A DNA stretch of 64,000 nucleotides, taken from Pammene aurita (lineage: Eukaryota > Arthropoda > Insecta > Lepidoptera > Tortricidae). Below the pieces are notes generated by a model, which was not told the origin of the DNA, searched no databases, and saw only the letters and a list, made by a program, of their open reading frames with translations. Both the position numbers and the translations under genes were made by a program. Below, one piece after another: positions 10,858 to 22,752 of the stretch. Location: the NCBI GenBank assembly GCA_947086415.1, contig OX352307.1, forward strand, positions 20,721,493 to 20,785,492, read 5' to 3'. Positions within the stretch are counted from its first letter, which is position 1. The number at the start of each line of letters is the position of its first letter.

Positions 10858-12101
10858 AAAATTGCAAATCAAAAAATATTGACCGGGTGGTCTAGTGGTC
10901 AGGACGTCAGCCGCGAAAGCTGAAGACGCCAGTTCAAATCTGGCCTCGGACACCGGAGGGTTTGGTCACTTTTTCTGAAGTATATGACATCTATTTTCAG
11001 TTTATATATAGTAGTGTAACTACTTAAAAAAATTGCAAATCAAAAAATATTGAACAAAATAATTTGATTTGCTTCAAAATTCATAGATGGCAGCACCATC
11101 TCTCTCGCTATACCAGAATCACGTAAGAGATTCGGATAGGAGGTGCAAGCACGTACTGCGCATGCCCTTAGAGTATGGTCAACGGCGCCTAGCCGTTTCA
11201 AATTCAGAGATTGCATATACATGAGAAAATTTGTCAAGTTCCGCCGTGACCGGGTGGTCTAGTGGTCAGTACGTCAGCCGCGAAAGCTGAAGACGCCAGT
11301 TCAAATCTGGCCTCGGACACCGGAGGGTTTGGTCACTTTTTCTGAAGTATATGACATCTATTTTCAGTTTATATATAGTAGTGTAACTACTTAAAAAAAT
11401 TGCAAATCAAAAAATATTGAACAAAATAATTTGATTTGCTTCAAAATTCATAGATGGCAGCACCATCTCTCTCGCTATACCAGAATCACGTAAGAGATTC
11501 GGATAGGAGGTGCAAGCACGTACTGCGCATGCCCTTAGAGTATGGTCAACGGCGCCTAGCCGTTTCAAATTCAGAGATTGCATATACATGAGAAAATTTG
11601 TCAAGTTCCGCCGTGACCGGGTGGTCTAGTGGTCAGGACGTCAGCCGCGAAAGCTGAAGACGCCAGTTCAAATCTGGCCTCGGACACCGGAGGGTTTGGT
11701 CACTTTTTCTGAAGTATATGACATCTATTTTCAGTTTATATATAGTAGTGTAACTACTTAAAAAAATTGCAAATCAAAAAATATTGAACAAAATAATTTG
11801 ATTTGCTTCAAAATTCATAGATGGCAGCACCATCTCTCTCGCTATACCAGAATCACGTAAGAGATTCGGATAGGAGGTGCAAGCACGTACTGCGCATGCC
11901 CTTAGAGTATGGTCAACGGCGCCTAGCCGTTTCAAATTCAGAGATTGCATATACATGAGAAAATTTGTCAAGTTCCGCCGTGACCGGGTGGTCTAGTGGT
12001 CAGGACGTCAGCCGCGAAAGCTGAAGACGCCAGTTCAAATCTGGCCTCGGACACCGGAGGGTTTGGTCACTTTTTCTGAAGTATATGACATCTATTTTCA
12101 G
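10858..12101 (+). repeat. Array half 2: four inverted units
   Basis: tRNA-like heads on the plus strand lie at 10881-10951, 11248-11318, 11615-11685 and 11982-12052. The first inverted unit is truncated: 'caaaaaatattga' joins directly to 'ccgggtgg', removing about 200 bp at a shared TGA. The second head (11248) has G to T in its D stem (cagtacg for caggacg). The last unit ends at ...ctattttcag, where the 14-bp target duplication begins. Confidence 0.9.
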
Positions 12102-12639
12102 TTAATAATAAATAATTATGTTTATTGACATTTTTTTTAATACTAAAGAGTATAATTTGCTTAGAAAAAACATACTAGTTATTAACTAATTAGGTAATGT
12201 GTATATTAGTCGAAAATGTGCGTGAAATTAAACGTCAAGTTGGTAGTGGGAATGTCAACTGACGTCACAGTTGACTACTTTGACTAGTCGCTTACGTCTG
12301 TAGAGGCCTTTAGAACGTATCGATAAGAAAGTCAAATACCGATACATAATTAACCTGTTGTATTTGGCATCACTATTTTACGCCCACATAGACAATTTAG
12401 ACACAAGACATGGATTTCATTTTTTTGCCACACTTTTGATCGTTGACAAGCATTCTTTGTCATCCCATTTCTCTGGTAGGGAATAAATTTGACCTAGTTT
12501 CTACATGAGTGCTATTGGAGTATGTTTTTCTGTAGCTACAGCTACGATAGGTTCTCTAAAAGTACTTATTTTCTCAAAAATAGACAAGCCGATAGTAATC
12601 GAGTTCTTTGAGCGCTTCGACACTGCTTCACGTCGCGAA

Positions 12640-13150
12640 AACTAAGTTTTTTTTTTTTTTTTTTTTTTTTTTTATACCACGACGGTGGCAAACAAGCATA
12701 CGGCCCGCCTGATGGTAAGCAGCTACCGTAACCTATGGACGCCTGCAACTCCAAAGGCGTCACATGCGCGTTGCCGACCCTTTACAAAAAGGAGGATTCA
12801 CTGTGTTGACGACTAAAGGAACAAGAAGGTCCCTCATCGTCAACACACTGGGTCCTCTTTGAGCTCTTTGGCAACCTTACTCACCAGCAGGAACACAACA
12901 CTATGAGTAGGGTCTAGTGCTATTTGGCTGTGGTTTTCTGTAAGGTGGAGGTACTTCCCCAGTCGGGCTCTGCTCCAGATTTGAGCGATGACATTCGCTG
13001 AACGTGCCCTACCACACTTAGCGAGATGCCATTCGCAGTGCCCATACCTCTCTTTTTGGCGTAGTTTAAGGACATACCCAGGTCCGGACGTAGTTTAAGG
13101 ACATACCCCGGGTCCAACTCCGGGTCCGGGTTTATTACAGCACTCTGACC
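12640..13150 (-). mobile_element. Poly-A-tailed retroposon, minus strand
   Basis: On the minus strand it ends ...atgcttgtttgccaccgtcg followed by tggtataaaa and a run of about 29 A. The body matches 42965-43426 on the plus strand nearly throughout (taaactacgccaaaaagaga, cttaccatcaggcgggcc). A tail of this kind is typical of lepidopteran SINE or LINE 3' ends. It has no reverse transcriptase frame. Confidence 0.75.
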
Positions 13151-13159
13151 AATATCTAT

Positions 13160-16100
13160 AGGGGAATGTCCGCTATGTCGTACCGCCCGTGAAATCGTAC
13201 CACCTCTAGATTTCCCATTAAACAACCTATTTTATGTGCATATGAGACATTAAACCATGTCCAACCATAACCATCGAAAAAAGTAATTTTGAGGATAATT
13301 AATTCTGAGACCCAATTTTTTTACTCAATATAGCTTTGTTACCTGCTGAGTTGTCTATAACTTGTCTTTATGCACATTTAACCAAATTTGTAAGTGCTTT
13401 ATTAAACAAAATGCCGCTAAAGTTAAAACTGGTCCGATATTCAATTTTAAATTTAATTATTAAAATTTGTTTATTTCAATTTCTTATCTAAGTTTCCATT
13501 ATTTTAAAACTTAGTTAAAACATTTAAGATTTATTATTATTATTAAGGTAATATTGAGATCAGTCTCCAGTTAGCTTATACAATAATTATAGTATGTTAT
13601 CATATATCTATATTTTATATTTTGATGCTTGGTAACTTAATATTATTATAATTTTTCCTATTGAGTTGCTTCCTTATTATATATTTTATTTTATTATACT
13701 TTCTATATTTTGTAATATTTGTTTAGAAAAGCTGTTTAGACTAAGTACTAGGTAAGAATGAACTCCAGACCCTGTGTCCATATTCGTTATTATTTTTTGG
13801 AATTTTAAAGTAAGGCTCGTTTGGCAAGCGCCGGAGGTTGATGGACAGCCTATTGTGTCTAGACAGCTTTCCTATTAAGTCCTTATATTCTAGGATCACA
13901 GTTTTACTTTATTAAATACATTAAGTACTCTGCAATACTGAAAAAGGTGTTCATAGTTATGCCAATATTTTTGTTTTATCTTTAATGGAACTATGGTCTT
14001 TAGTATTCTTATTTATATATTGGTAGATTATTTTTAAGTATGTGGTGTATGTTCGCCCATATTGATTATGGATATAACCGACTCTCCCCTATTTATTAAA
14101 ATAGGCGTTAGGCGTACTATAAATATCTAAGTCGTTTGAGGTCTGCCAACTGAACAGAATATGGTTTTCGTCTACCTAACAGTGGCTATTCAACTTAAAT
14201 GTACTTTATAGGCTGTAAAATTCCTTAATTTTCTTTCAGTATAAATAAAACAATACTAAATTGCTTTGCATTCCGATTCTGATAAATGTACACTTACATT
14301 TAAGAAACAAATGACCGCAAAAATAAAACTAAATGTATGTAAAAAAATAATTTAAAAATCGCTTCTAATAATAGTTCCTGTTATAGAATTTCAATCAGGC
14401 AACGTTTCATCCTCAAATGCGCATGTTGTATCGAAATTTCATGTACCTAGTAACTAAATTCTGGTATGTAATCATGCAGTCAAGTACCGTACTTGATTAG
14501 AGAGCATATGGTATACAGAGAGCGTGTATACATGGATTCACTGACTACTTGACGGATTACTTTCCATGGCGCAGTTTTCAGTGTTTAGTTTTTTTACACA
14601 GTATTTTTCCGTTAATTACTACTTCTCTACTACTTAGGGGAGGTCTTAAACGTTCAAGTATTTTAAGACCAAATTAAAAACATAATTGTTCATTGATATA
14701 ATAATAGATAACGTGTAATAAACCGACTCAGATTACGGCTTTTCATCAAATTCTATCCTGCAAATTTTAAAAATATAATTAAATAAATATTTGAATCGAA
14801 ATTTCAGACACATTTAAAAGAGCCGTGGTAAACGTAGGACGCACGATATTTCACGTCAAACTGTGCAAACAAAATATGTCCTAAAATTGTTAAGAGGCCA
14901 TAAAGAGCATCTTCAAACGTCAAAACAAAGTTTAACACCGCGCTTCGCGGCCAATAGCGACGGTTCACGAGACGTTAACTTTAGCGTCGTACTGACGGTA
15001 ATTGCTTCTAGTCTAATAAATCATTTTATGGGGCTATTCTCATGTTAGTGCTTACAGTCACTTCCGTGGATGTCACTACCGTGGAATCAATCGCACTTCT
15101 TCAGCGTACCAGAACATCCTAATGTTATGAGTTTACAAAAGTAATTCAATTTAAATGAATTTCGTCAAAAGTGGTACAAACTATGATAACGAAGGATTCG
15201 TTAATGTATCCAAACATCCAAGCATTATTTTTCAAGAATTATAACCATGATCTACACATGGACGTGACACTAAAACATAGTAATGAGAGTAATAATACAT
15301 CCACGGTAATGACATAAATGATTTGCATAAAAATGATAACAGCCTTAATAGAAGCATTCCACGGAATTGTGTAACGTTGTCCTGTACAAACGCGAATTTT
15401 TTGAAAATAATAAGAATTAAAAAATGCCCAAAAACACAATCATCTACTTAAAAAATCTGTAATAACTGAAAAATAAACACGTTTGTACGTGACGGCCCTA
15501 CTTGAATAGAGAGAATATATAAATTCTAAGTAGCTCGTTTTTTCCAAGCAGCTGTCTTCGAGACACTTGGGAATTGATTTGCATAGGTCATTGAGTTGGA
15601 ATATAAGTACTCGTAGAGTTACAGTCTCAAACAAGATTTACCGAAAATATGGCTCTTGAAAATTTCTAACCGGCCAGTCTTATTAAGTTATTTTATTACT
15701 GACTATAAATTCTAATAAAACTGACAGAGAAAGTGCTGTAAGAGTCGTTCTTACAACACTATTGTGGGGCCGTTTTTTAAGGCTGATTGTGTATCCCATT
15801 CTTTATTTATTACATATCGGTGGCATAGGTATTCTCGAAACCAATCGAGTGAGCTTTATTAGTTTTCCGGAACAGAAAATGTCTCCTCAGCGCTATTTTT
15901 CTCCAGTGAGTCGCAAATATTAAATTACATTATTTTCGAATGGCTTAATATTACTTAATTGAAATTTGAGACGGTTTTTATTGAAAATATTGGTTCTCCC
16001 TGTGTAGCTTACCTATAAAAAATTCTGAAAAAAAACTGTTAATGTTTAAAATATCCAAGTAGCGGGGCTAAGGATAATTTGAACATCAGTTTATCTAAGT

Positions 16101-19100
16101 TTTCTAAATCCTTACGGTATGGAGTAACTGAAGTTCAGAACTGTAAGTACCAGGGCAGTAGAGCCGTCAGGAGTCTGAGCCAGTCCCGCCGCGGCCGTCG
16201 CGAGCGGCGGGTACGCGCGGAGGCTATATTATACCCCTTGCACGTACATATTCGCTACATATGAAAGGAAAGGGATCCAAAAGTGTCGAATGTAAATTGC
16301 CATGTGCGTGTTTATTCCGGTTGACATAAAGTTTCTTGACTTAACACAGTTTCGGTAGACCTTGAGATTTTGAGTGACTTTAAGCATATCTCGTGTATTT
16401 TTCCTACTTTTCCTGCATAGTTGCATACAAAAAAAAACTGAATTGGTCAATTTAAAAAAACCTAGGGCGTTTCATTCACGCATGGAAGACCACCCATATA
16501 TATATCTATGTATCCCACATATCGGCTACGTGGAAAGGGATCGAGTGTCAATAAAAGTAATCCCGGCCATGCTACTATGGTACTGATTTCGGTGGAGATA
16601 ATAGTACCTACATGTGGTCGTATGTGTTTTATGACAACGACGATGAACTTATAAAACATAAATCCTTAGAATATACGTGATAAGTAGGTATATTTGCAGA
16701 GTATGTGCATGTTTTGACTGGCCACAATAATTTAAGAGTAGGTATTCGGAATGAACATGTCATCAGATTGTCTAGTGCCTAATACTCTCTCGCTACTACT
16801 CGCTTTAACAACATTTTTTTTTAATTCAAGTAACCATAATAATTTCGTAATTAGATGATTTTGTGGGAAAAAATAATTTATATAAATATTTACTGATTTT
16901 CCAACCGTAACAAGTTGTAACTAAAAGTTTATTACCATCTCCATTAAGTTTTGAAATAATTTCATTATCCAAAAAAAGTAACTACTAATAGTAGTCATGT
17001 TCTTTTCGTGTGGTTACTTATCCTTAATTTGTAAGTCGATTCACATATTAATAAACGATCGATGTGCACTGAAATAGATTGCATAAACCTTCGGGAAAAG
17101 TGAGTAAAGCCTCTGGTTTCCCAAAACAGATCAAAACATTTAATAAAGTCACTTGATCTGTTTTCTAGTTAGATCTAACCATAAGCCATTAAGGTGCTCC
17201 AATCATACAATGTTTTGATTTCGCTCTATTATTACAAAATGACCATTTGCCTTTGCCCGGTGGAAGTACAGTAATCTAATATGATAAACCACTCATCAAA
17301 GGCTTCCATGTGGGCGCTCACAAAGTCAGAATATATATAACCTACATCTTAACGCTTATGTAGATTAAACATTCATTAAACAGGTAAAACCCATTTTCGA
17401 TGATGCACAGTATGGAAAAAGAACGTCTTTTCCGTGGCGCATTTGTTAAAAAAATAAAAATAAAAACTGTTTATTTCGGACCACAAAAATCCATAGAATT
17501 GTTAGTAACTTACATTTAGGTACATTAAAAAGCTGTAATGTTAAGCTGTAAACCGTTAAAAGCTGTTAAGCAGAAACCGTATTAAGTATTTTTCGTAGGA
17601 ACTTCCATAATTTAATTTGATCTATCTGTATAGTGATGGTACCATAGTATTGTCTGTACTTATATGAATTAATATTGATATTTATCTCAGTGGATCTCTG
17701 AAATATCCTTTAGACGTATGTTCTACCCAATCAATGGGGCCTAACATCTTTTTAGTTGACACTAAAATGTCTACGGCAACGAAATGGTCACACAAAACCG
17801 CAGAAAAATGGCGCGGCGACGTTGCAAACATTGGTTTTCAGCACTCGTGTAAAGTAGGTGATTAAGCGATAGTAATCCTTCTTGCTTTAAATTAAGCTTC
17901 TTATTATAACGGTAAGATTAAACATAGTTGCAGGGAAAAGAAAAATAATATTGAAACCTTTGTACTGTACCTAATTACGCGTCTTTACAATGAGGGATGA
18001 ATGTAATGAAATGAATGATAACAAGAGCTAGATTTCTACCCAGATGCTTAGTGGTACTTAATGTCCTTTTTCTGTGTATGATACAATGGCTCCTTGATAA
18101 GATGTAGGCGTATAATATCCTCCTTAGTTGCCACACTCCAGGAAGGGTTAATGTGGTGTCAAGGCCAGAAAGTTAGTGATTTATTGCGGCCGCTGCGTGG
18201 CAGGCCAAGCGACGGGTATTATTTCTTGGGTACGCAATTAATATTATATTAGAAGCTATTAGCACTTCGCCCGAGTTAACCTTTATTCCTTCTGACAATC
18301 GAGCAACAGGGGTCACAACCAAATGTTTACGTAACGTAGGGTCGGTAGTAGAAATACCTAGCTAAGCGTATGAGCTGTTCAAAATTACTGTAACACACTC
18401 TTGCAGTCTTAACAATAAGGTAGCGCCAACATCATTTTGAACACCTTGCCCCTTGCCTGCTTAGTTACTTCTAGTACTGACTGTACTTAGTAGGTACAGT
18501 CAGTAGGTAGGTAGAAAGGTAGTACCTGTGTAACTGATTGTTCAAGAAGACTGGCTTGTTTCCAGCCCTGGGCACCCGAGGCCTTGCAGATCACATCTAT
18601 TTCAGATTATGATTGTTTTTAAGATTTTTACTAAGTAGTAATTAGATGATTTGAGCTGCCTAGTGCCTACATTACATACGAAATAAGTGAATTAAGTAGT
18701 GATAACGTTTTGAATTAATCTAGTTGAAACCAGCTGGAATGTCACTCGTAGCTTCCCACAAATAAATTTTCGTGTTTAGACTGATAGTGATAATTATCGT
18801 GCTGTAATTATCACGGAAACTAGAACGTGTATAATAGGCACGGAGCGCGGGACGGTAAATAAAATGTCAACGGGATGAGATCTGTGAATGAGGGTTTCTT
18901 CGATCGATTTTTTCACCAGGTGGCAGCACCGTGGCGAGAGGTGTAGCTGTCATATGCATATCTGCCAATCATGTTTATTAATCATTTTTTGCGTATTATG
19001 TATGGCTCCATCAGGCCTTGATGATTCCGCCAGTGTCGAGGTTGGATAAAATACGGCCAGTAAGATATATGTTTCGTTGTATGGTGATGTACGGTGTTCG

Positions 19101-19155
19101 GCAGAACATCCTTACAAATACACATAAACTACTTAACAAACAGACAACATAACTG
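13160..19155. other. Gene-free AT-rich stretch
   Basis: I see no supported exon in this 6 kb. ORFs are short (under 75 codons) with no recognisable domain. A small GC-rich patch lies at 16155-16230. It is intergenic or intronic DNA, possibly with unrecognised old repeats. Confidence 0.5.
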
Positions 19156-19160
19156 TTTTC

Positions 19161-19466
19161 AACCGACTTCAAGATTTCGAAGGAGGTTATCAATTCGTCG
19201 GGATCTTTGTTTTTGCTAATTTTTTTTAATGTATGTTCACCGATTATTCGAAGACGGCTGGACCGATTTGGAAAATTCTTTTTTTGTTTGAAAGAGTATA
19301 CTTCACAGTTGGTCCCATTGTAACCAGGTCAGGATCTGATGATGGGATCCTGGAGAAATCGAGGGAACTCTTCAACTATTATAGGCATACCTATGGTGAT
19401 TTGAGTATTGTTTACAGCAGATCGAGCATTTGGGGTTGGAAAGGTGGATGCTAAGTGAAGTCGGTT
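19161..19466 (+). repeat. AACCGACTTC...GAAGTCGGTT repeat, copy 1
   Basis: It starts aaccgacttc and ends gaagtcggtt, with the shared core 'gaccgatttggaaaattctt' and 'gatgggatcctggagaaatc'. Other copies are at 34341-34632, 39678-39978 (reverse) and 46583-47062, plus a 3' scrap near 28610-28655. The inverted ends suggest a MITE-like family, but no target duplication was checked. Confidence 0.7.
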
Positions 19467-20079
19467 CTTTTTTGTTTATAATTATTACTAAATATGGACA
19501 GCACAAACTACAGACATTATTCTTAGGGTTTTCTTTTTTACAGTAGGTATAGGTTATCATGACACTTAATATACCCGTCAATTGGCAATATAATCATAAT
19601 TTGAGTTCATCATTAGTTATTTAGGATACTACAAAATGGGGTAAAGACAAGGGTTAGCACTGTTAGCAGGTAGTGTATATTTATTCACTGGATGGCTAAT
19701 CTCTCGTGGGAAAAATTTATATGTCAGTAAATGGTTAGTAGTGCCTTCGTTTAGTCCATTGACAATCATGTTTAACCATTTTTTTTAATTTATGGATTTT
19801 GACAGCTGCTGTAAAAAAAGACCTCTCACGATACTGCACCTGGTGAAACAATCGATCGAAGAAACCCTCATTGTACACAAACAAACGAATATCTACTATT
19901 CTTACATTGCAGTGTACAGGGTTGGGCATATTAAGTGTCCTAGTTTTAGAAACCTCTTTTTTTCTTAAAATACTTCAGATCTTTTTGAACTATTATACTT
20001 TTTAAATTGCTTATTTATTATAGTATCTATAAATCATAATGACAGATTGATTATCTTTTTTTTTGTACATTTGTCAACG

Positions 20080-21418
20080 ATGGACGCAAAACGCGAACTC
20101 GTAATAGATTTGTACAAGAAAAAATATAAGCCATGCGAGATATTTAGGAAACTGAAACGCCTAAATATAAATATAAGGTTCATATCGCGGACTATAAAAC
20201 GTTTTATAGAAACCGGATCTTGCCGACCGAGGCACAAACCTGGACGAAAACCATCGATACGTGTGGGAAATCTAATAAAACGCGTCCGTGAGAGAATTAG
20301 GCGGAATCCAGCACAAAGTGCGAGTAAACTCGCGAAGGACCTGAAAGTCTCAAGAAGATCAATGGGTCGAATATTGCGAATTGATCTGAACCTCAAGGCC
20401 TACAAAAAACAGAAAATACACGGTTTGACAAGAAAATACAAACACTGAAAACATTGAAAAAATAATCAACCCAGCAGGATTTGAACCTCGCATATACGCC
20501 TTACCGGGGCTCGATCGCTCGATCGCTTTACCAATTAAGCTATGGGTTCCCTTACCGGGGCTCGATCGCTTTACCAATTAAGCTATGGGTATGGGTAAGG
20601 CGTATCGATGCGAGGTTCAAATCCTGCTGGGTTGATTATTTTTTCAATGTTTTCAGTGTTTGTATTTGATTGAATAACATACTATTGTATGAGTGGAATG
20701 CCCCACTTTAAAAACCATGTAAAATAATTATGGTTTGACAATAGCTCAAAAAAAAGCTAGAGTTAAAAAATGTAGGGGTATATTAGCTTGGCACGATGGA
20801 GATGATATGATTTTTTCGGATGAAAAGATGTTTGTGCTACAAGACAGCCACAATCAACAGAATGATCGAGTGTACGGAGTAAGTTTACGGGATATTCCAG
20901 CGGACAAACTAGCAGTGCAACGATTCCAGAGTACGTCTGCAGTTATGGTATGGGGGGCCATAAGTCCTAAAGGGAAGTTGCCACTACTGTTTATTGACCG
21001 TGGGGTGAAAATGAACCAAGACTTCTACATACAGAACGTTTTACAAGATCATCTGCTTAAAAACGCTCAAATGTTATATGGGAACGAGTATTACTGTTTC
21101 CAACAGGATAGTGCCCCATCACATAAAGCCAAACGTACACAGGACTGGTGTCGGCAAAATTTAACAGATTTTATACCATGGGAAGAATGGCCTGCGTCGT
21201 CACCAGACCTGAATCCCTTGGATTTTTCAATATGGGGTTACATGTTAAGCAAAATTGGGAGCACACATGGACTAAATTTGAGTTCATTTAAGGATCGGTT
21301 AATCAAAATATGGGACGAGATACCTGAAGAAGTCGTGCGTGCCGCATGCAAGTCGTTTTACAAGAGATTGCGTAAAGTTTTACGAGCCAAAGGAGAGCGT
21401 TTTGAGTTAACGAATTAA
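20080..21418 (+). pseudogene. Mariner transposase A, split by an insertion
   Basis: A DDE/D transposase that would bind its own terminal repeats and carry out cut-and-paste transposition. The N-terminal part (20080-20448) carries the helix-turn-helix region and a GRKPS motif. The catalytic part (20735-21418) has FSDEK, QQDSAPSHK and SPDLNPLD, with 37 residues between second and third Asp, the DD37D signature of maT-type mariners. The two parts are in the same frame once the 300-bp insertion plus one 10-bp target duplication (20432-20741) is discounted; the ancestor would be about 342 residues, normal for the family. As it stands the reading frame stops at 20446-20448, so this copy is inactive. 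The start at 20080 was chosen because it begins the usual N-terminal helix. Confidence 0.88.
20432..20731. mobile_element. tRNA-like foldback insertion in mariner A
   Basis: It is flanked by GGTTTGACAA on both sides (20422-20431, 20732-20741). The first 220 bp fold back: aaacactgaaaacattg...cagcaggatttgaacctc at the left pairs with the matching strand at 20600-20660. Both arms contain a tRNA-like element (A box tagcttaattgg, B box ggttcaaatcc; acceptor arm AACCCA/TGGGTT) with repeated 'gctcgatcgctttaccaatt'. A 76-bp non-palindromic tail follows. It is probably a tRNA-derived SINE that became an inverted dimer. Confidence 0.7.
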
Positions 21419-21793
21419 TTTTGTAAATATATAACATAGTTTAAAACAAATACATACAGCATTTTTATTTTTGTTGTTTTATTTAAAATTTATAGTCTTA
21501 TTAAAATAGGACACTTAATATGCCCAACCCTGTAGACCAAACAACCTGATATTGCAAATCTGTATTATTTCTAAATCTAATAAATCTTTGTCAGCTTGGT
21601 ATATTAGCGACCTTCCAAAGTTCTAAACAGTCTATTGTGATGATACAAACGATCGATGGCAAAGTTGATTGGATGAAGTCTTTTGTATCTGAACAGAAAC
21701 ACCAAGTCTTAGCGAGTTAGCGGCCAAGTTGATGGATTACCGAAAACTGCCCGCTTGCTGTTTAACCATTGATCAATTAATCATACTAACTAT

Positions 21794-22744
21794 CAGTGTT
21801 GGCCGTTAATTTCAATTAAAATTGAAAATTGATCAATAAGATTGAAGATTAATTCCGTAACTAATCAATTACACTAACATCAATTTTTACTAACTAATAG
21901 TTCGCATTGATTTTGTGACGTCGTTAATTACACTAACCGTCAATAAGAATTAACCTTTTAGTTACACTAGCGTCTCGAAAATTTAATAAGATTAACAGTT
22001 AATTAGATTAACGTTAGTGTAACTAAATTAATCCTGTCTTACACTAATAATTAATATTAAAACTACATCTCGGGTTTGGAAGTTGGGACCAATATCACAA
22101 GATGGAGCTCATGCTCCAGCATGAGCTCCATCCCTAGGGTCCACCCTAGGGCTACCTACTGGATCTCGGGTTTGGCACATCATAGACTCATGCTGTTTGG
22201 GCTCATTCGACTTGTACTGATGGTATGGTATGGTATGGTATGGTATGGTATGGTATGGCTGCCAATGCCATACCATACCATACCATACCATACCATACCA
22301 TACCATACCAGCATAACAGCATGAGTCTATGATGCGCCGAACCCGAGATCCAGTAGGTAGCCCTAGGGTCCAGCATGAGCTCCATCTTGTGATATTGGTC
22401 CCATTGCTTATCAATACAAGCCCCCGAGACCGGAGTCAAAATCGAAACAAAAATCAAAACCACGTAGCTTTACCTAAATCCGCGTTTAGTTAGGTAAATT
22501 ATTAATGTCAATTATCTATTTAATCTACACTAAAAATTATATTAATGCGTTTAATTTTTGAGAAAGATTAAAAATTAAATATCTTCAATTATTAGTTATT
22601 CGCAAAGGATTAACACATTAGTTACAATTAATTTTAATTCTAATTGAAATCAATTTGCATTTAACTATTAGTGTTCATTTTTTAACAACCTGTTTCAATC
22701 TTTAATTTTTAATTTTCAATTACACTAACGTTCGGCCAACACTG
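21794..22744. mobile_element. hAT MITE, TIR CAGTGTTGGCC
   Basis: Both ends read CAGTGTTGGCC inward and are flanked by the 8-bp duplication CTAACTAT (21786-21793, 22745-22752), which fits nTnnnnAn of hAT elements. The subterminal regions are filled with short acactaa / ttaattaac repeats. No transposase is present. The centre is a long palindrome (next entry). Confidence 0.9.
22085..22402. repeat. Long imperfect palindrome with central pentanucleotide repeat
   Basis: The left arm (gggaccaatatcacaagatg...) pairs with the right arm (...catcttgtgatattggtccc). Inside, a tggta tandem tract (about 22218-22257) faces its complement, an accat tract (about 22267-22310), across a 13-bp spacer, ggctgccaatgcc. 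The whole could extrude as a cruciform. ORFs here on both strands are by-products. Confidence 0.9.
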
Positions 22745-22752
22745 CTAACTAT

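Larger units (their letters stand above)
8945..12101. mobile_element. Inverted array of nine tRNA-like repeat units inside the hAT
   Basis: The insertion is bounded by TTAATAATAAATAA on both sides (8931-8944 and 12102-12115); hAT copy 2 has this 14-mer once and no insertion. It consists of five units in one orientation (tRNA-like head on the minus strand), then a turn at about 10857-10881, then four units in the other orientation. The period is 367 bp (371 for the first, because of four extra T). Units look identical apart from rare single-base changes. A 14-bp duplication is typical of LINE-type target-primed insertion, so a SINE probably landed here and was then amplified. Confidence 0.85.
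7730..12475 (+). mobile_element. hAT element, copy 1, carrying tRNA-like array
   Basis: The termini are CATAGATATAAAATGG at the left and, read inward from the right, CAGAGAAATGGGATG. They are flanked on both sides by GTAGGGAA (7722-7729 and 12476-12483). Copy 2 (54537-57662) has the same termini and an ATCTTGAT duplication. Both 8-mers fit the nTnnnnAn pattern known for Ac-like hAT elements. Without its inserted array this copy is about 1.6 kb. It has no transposase, only short ORFs. A 142-bp internal tandem duplication (8325-8608) is specific to this copy. Confidence 0.85.
19917..21532 (+). mobile_element. Mariner (DD37D, maT-like) element A
   Basis: Flanked by TA. The terminal inverted repeats start CAGGGTTGGGCATATTAAGT at both ends (right end read in reverse). 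Length is 1616 bp, including a 300-bp nested insertion, so about 1.3 kb originally. It encodes a split transposase described separately. Confidence 0.92.

Noticed and set aside
9155..11971. Eight copies of a 65-73-codon ORF
   Set aside because: They are identical because the 367-bp units are identical; the reading overlaps no conserved domain, and units are explained by the tRNA-derived head and AT-rich tail.
9074..12052. Cluster of functional tRNA genes
   Set aside because: The anticodon loop lacks U33, one acceptor pair is mismatched, and the heads belong to 367-bp repeat units with SINE-type context.
8957..12101. CRISPR-like array
   Set aside because: Units are 367 bp, contiguous, without unique spacers, and occur in both orientations in a eukaryotic genome.
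22076..22463. Overlapping ORFs on both strands with Trp-Tyr-Gly-Met-Val repeats
   Set aside because: By-products of the pentanucleotide repeat within the palindrome.
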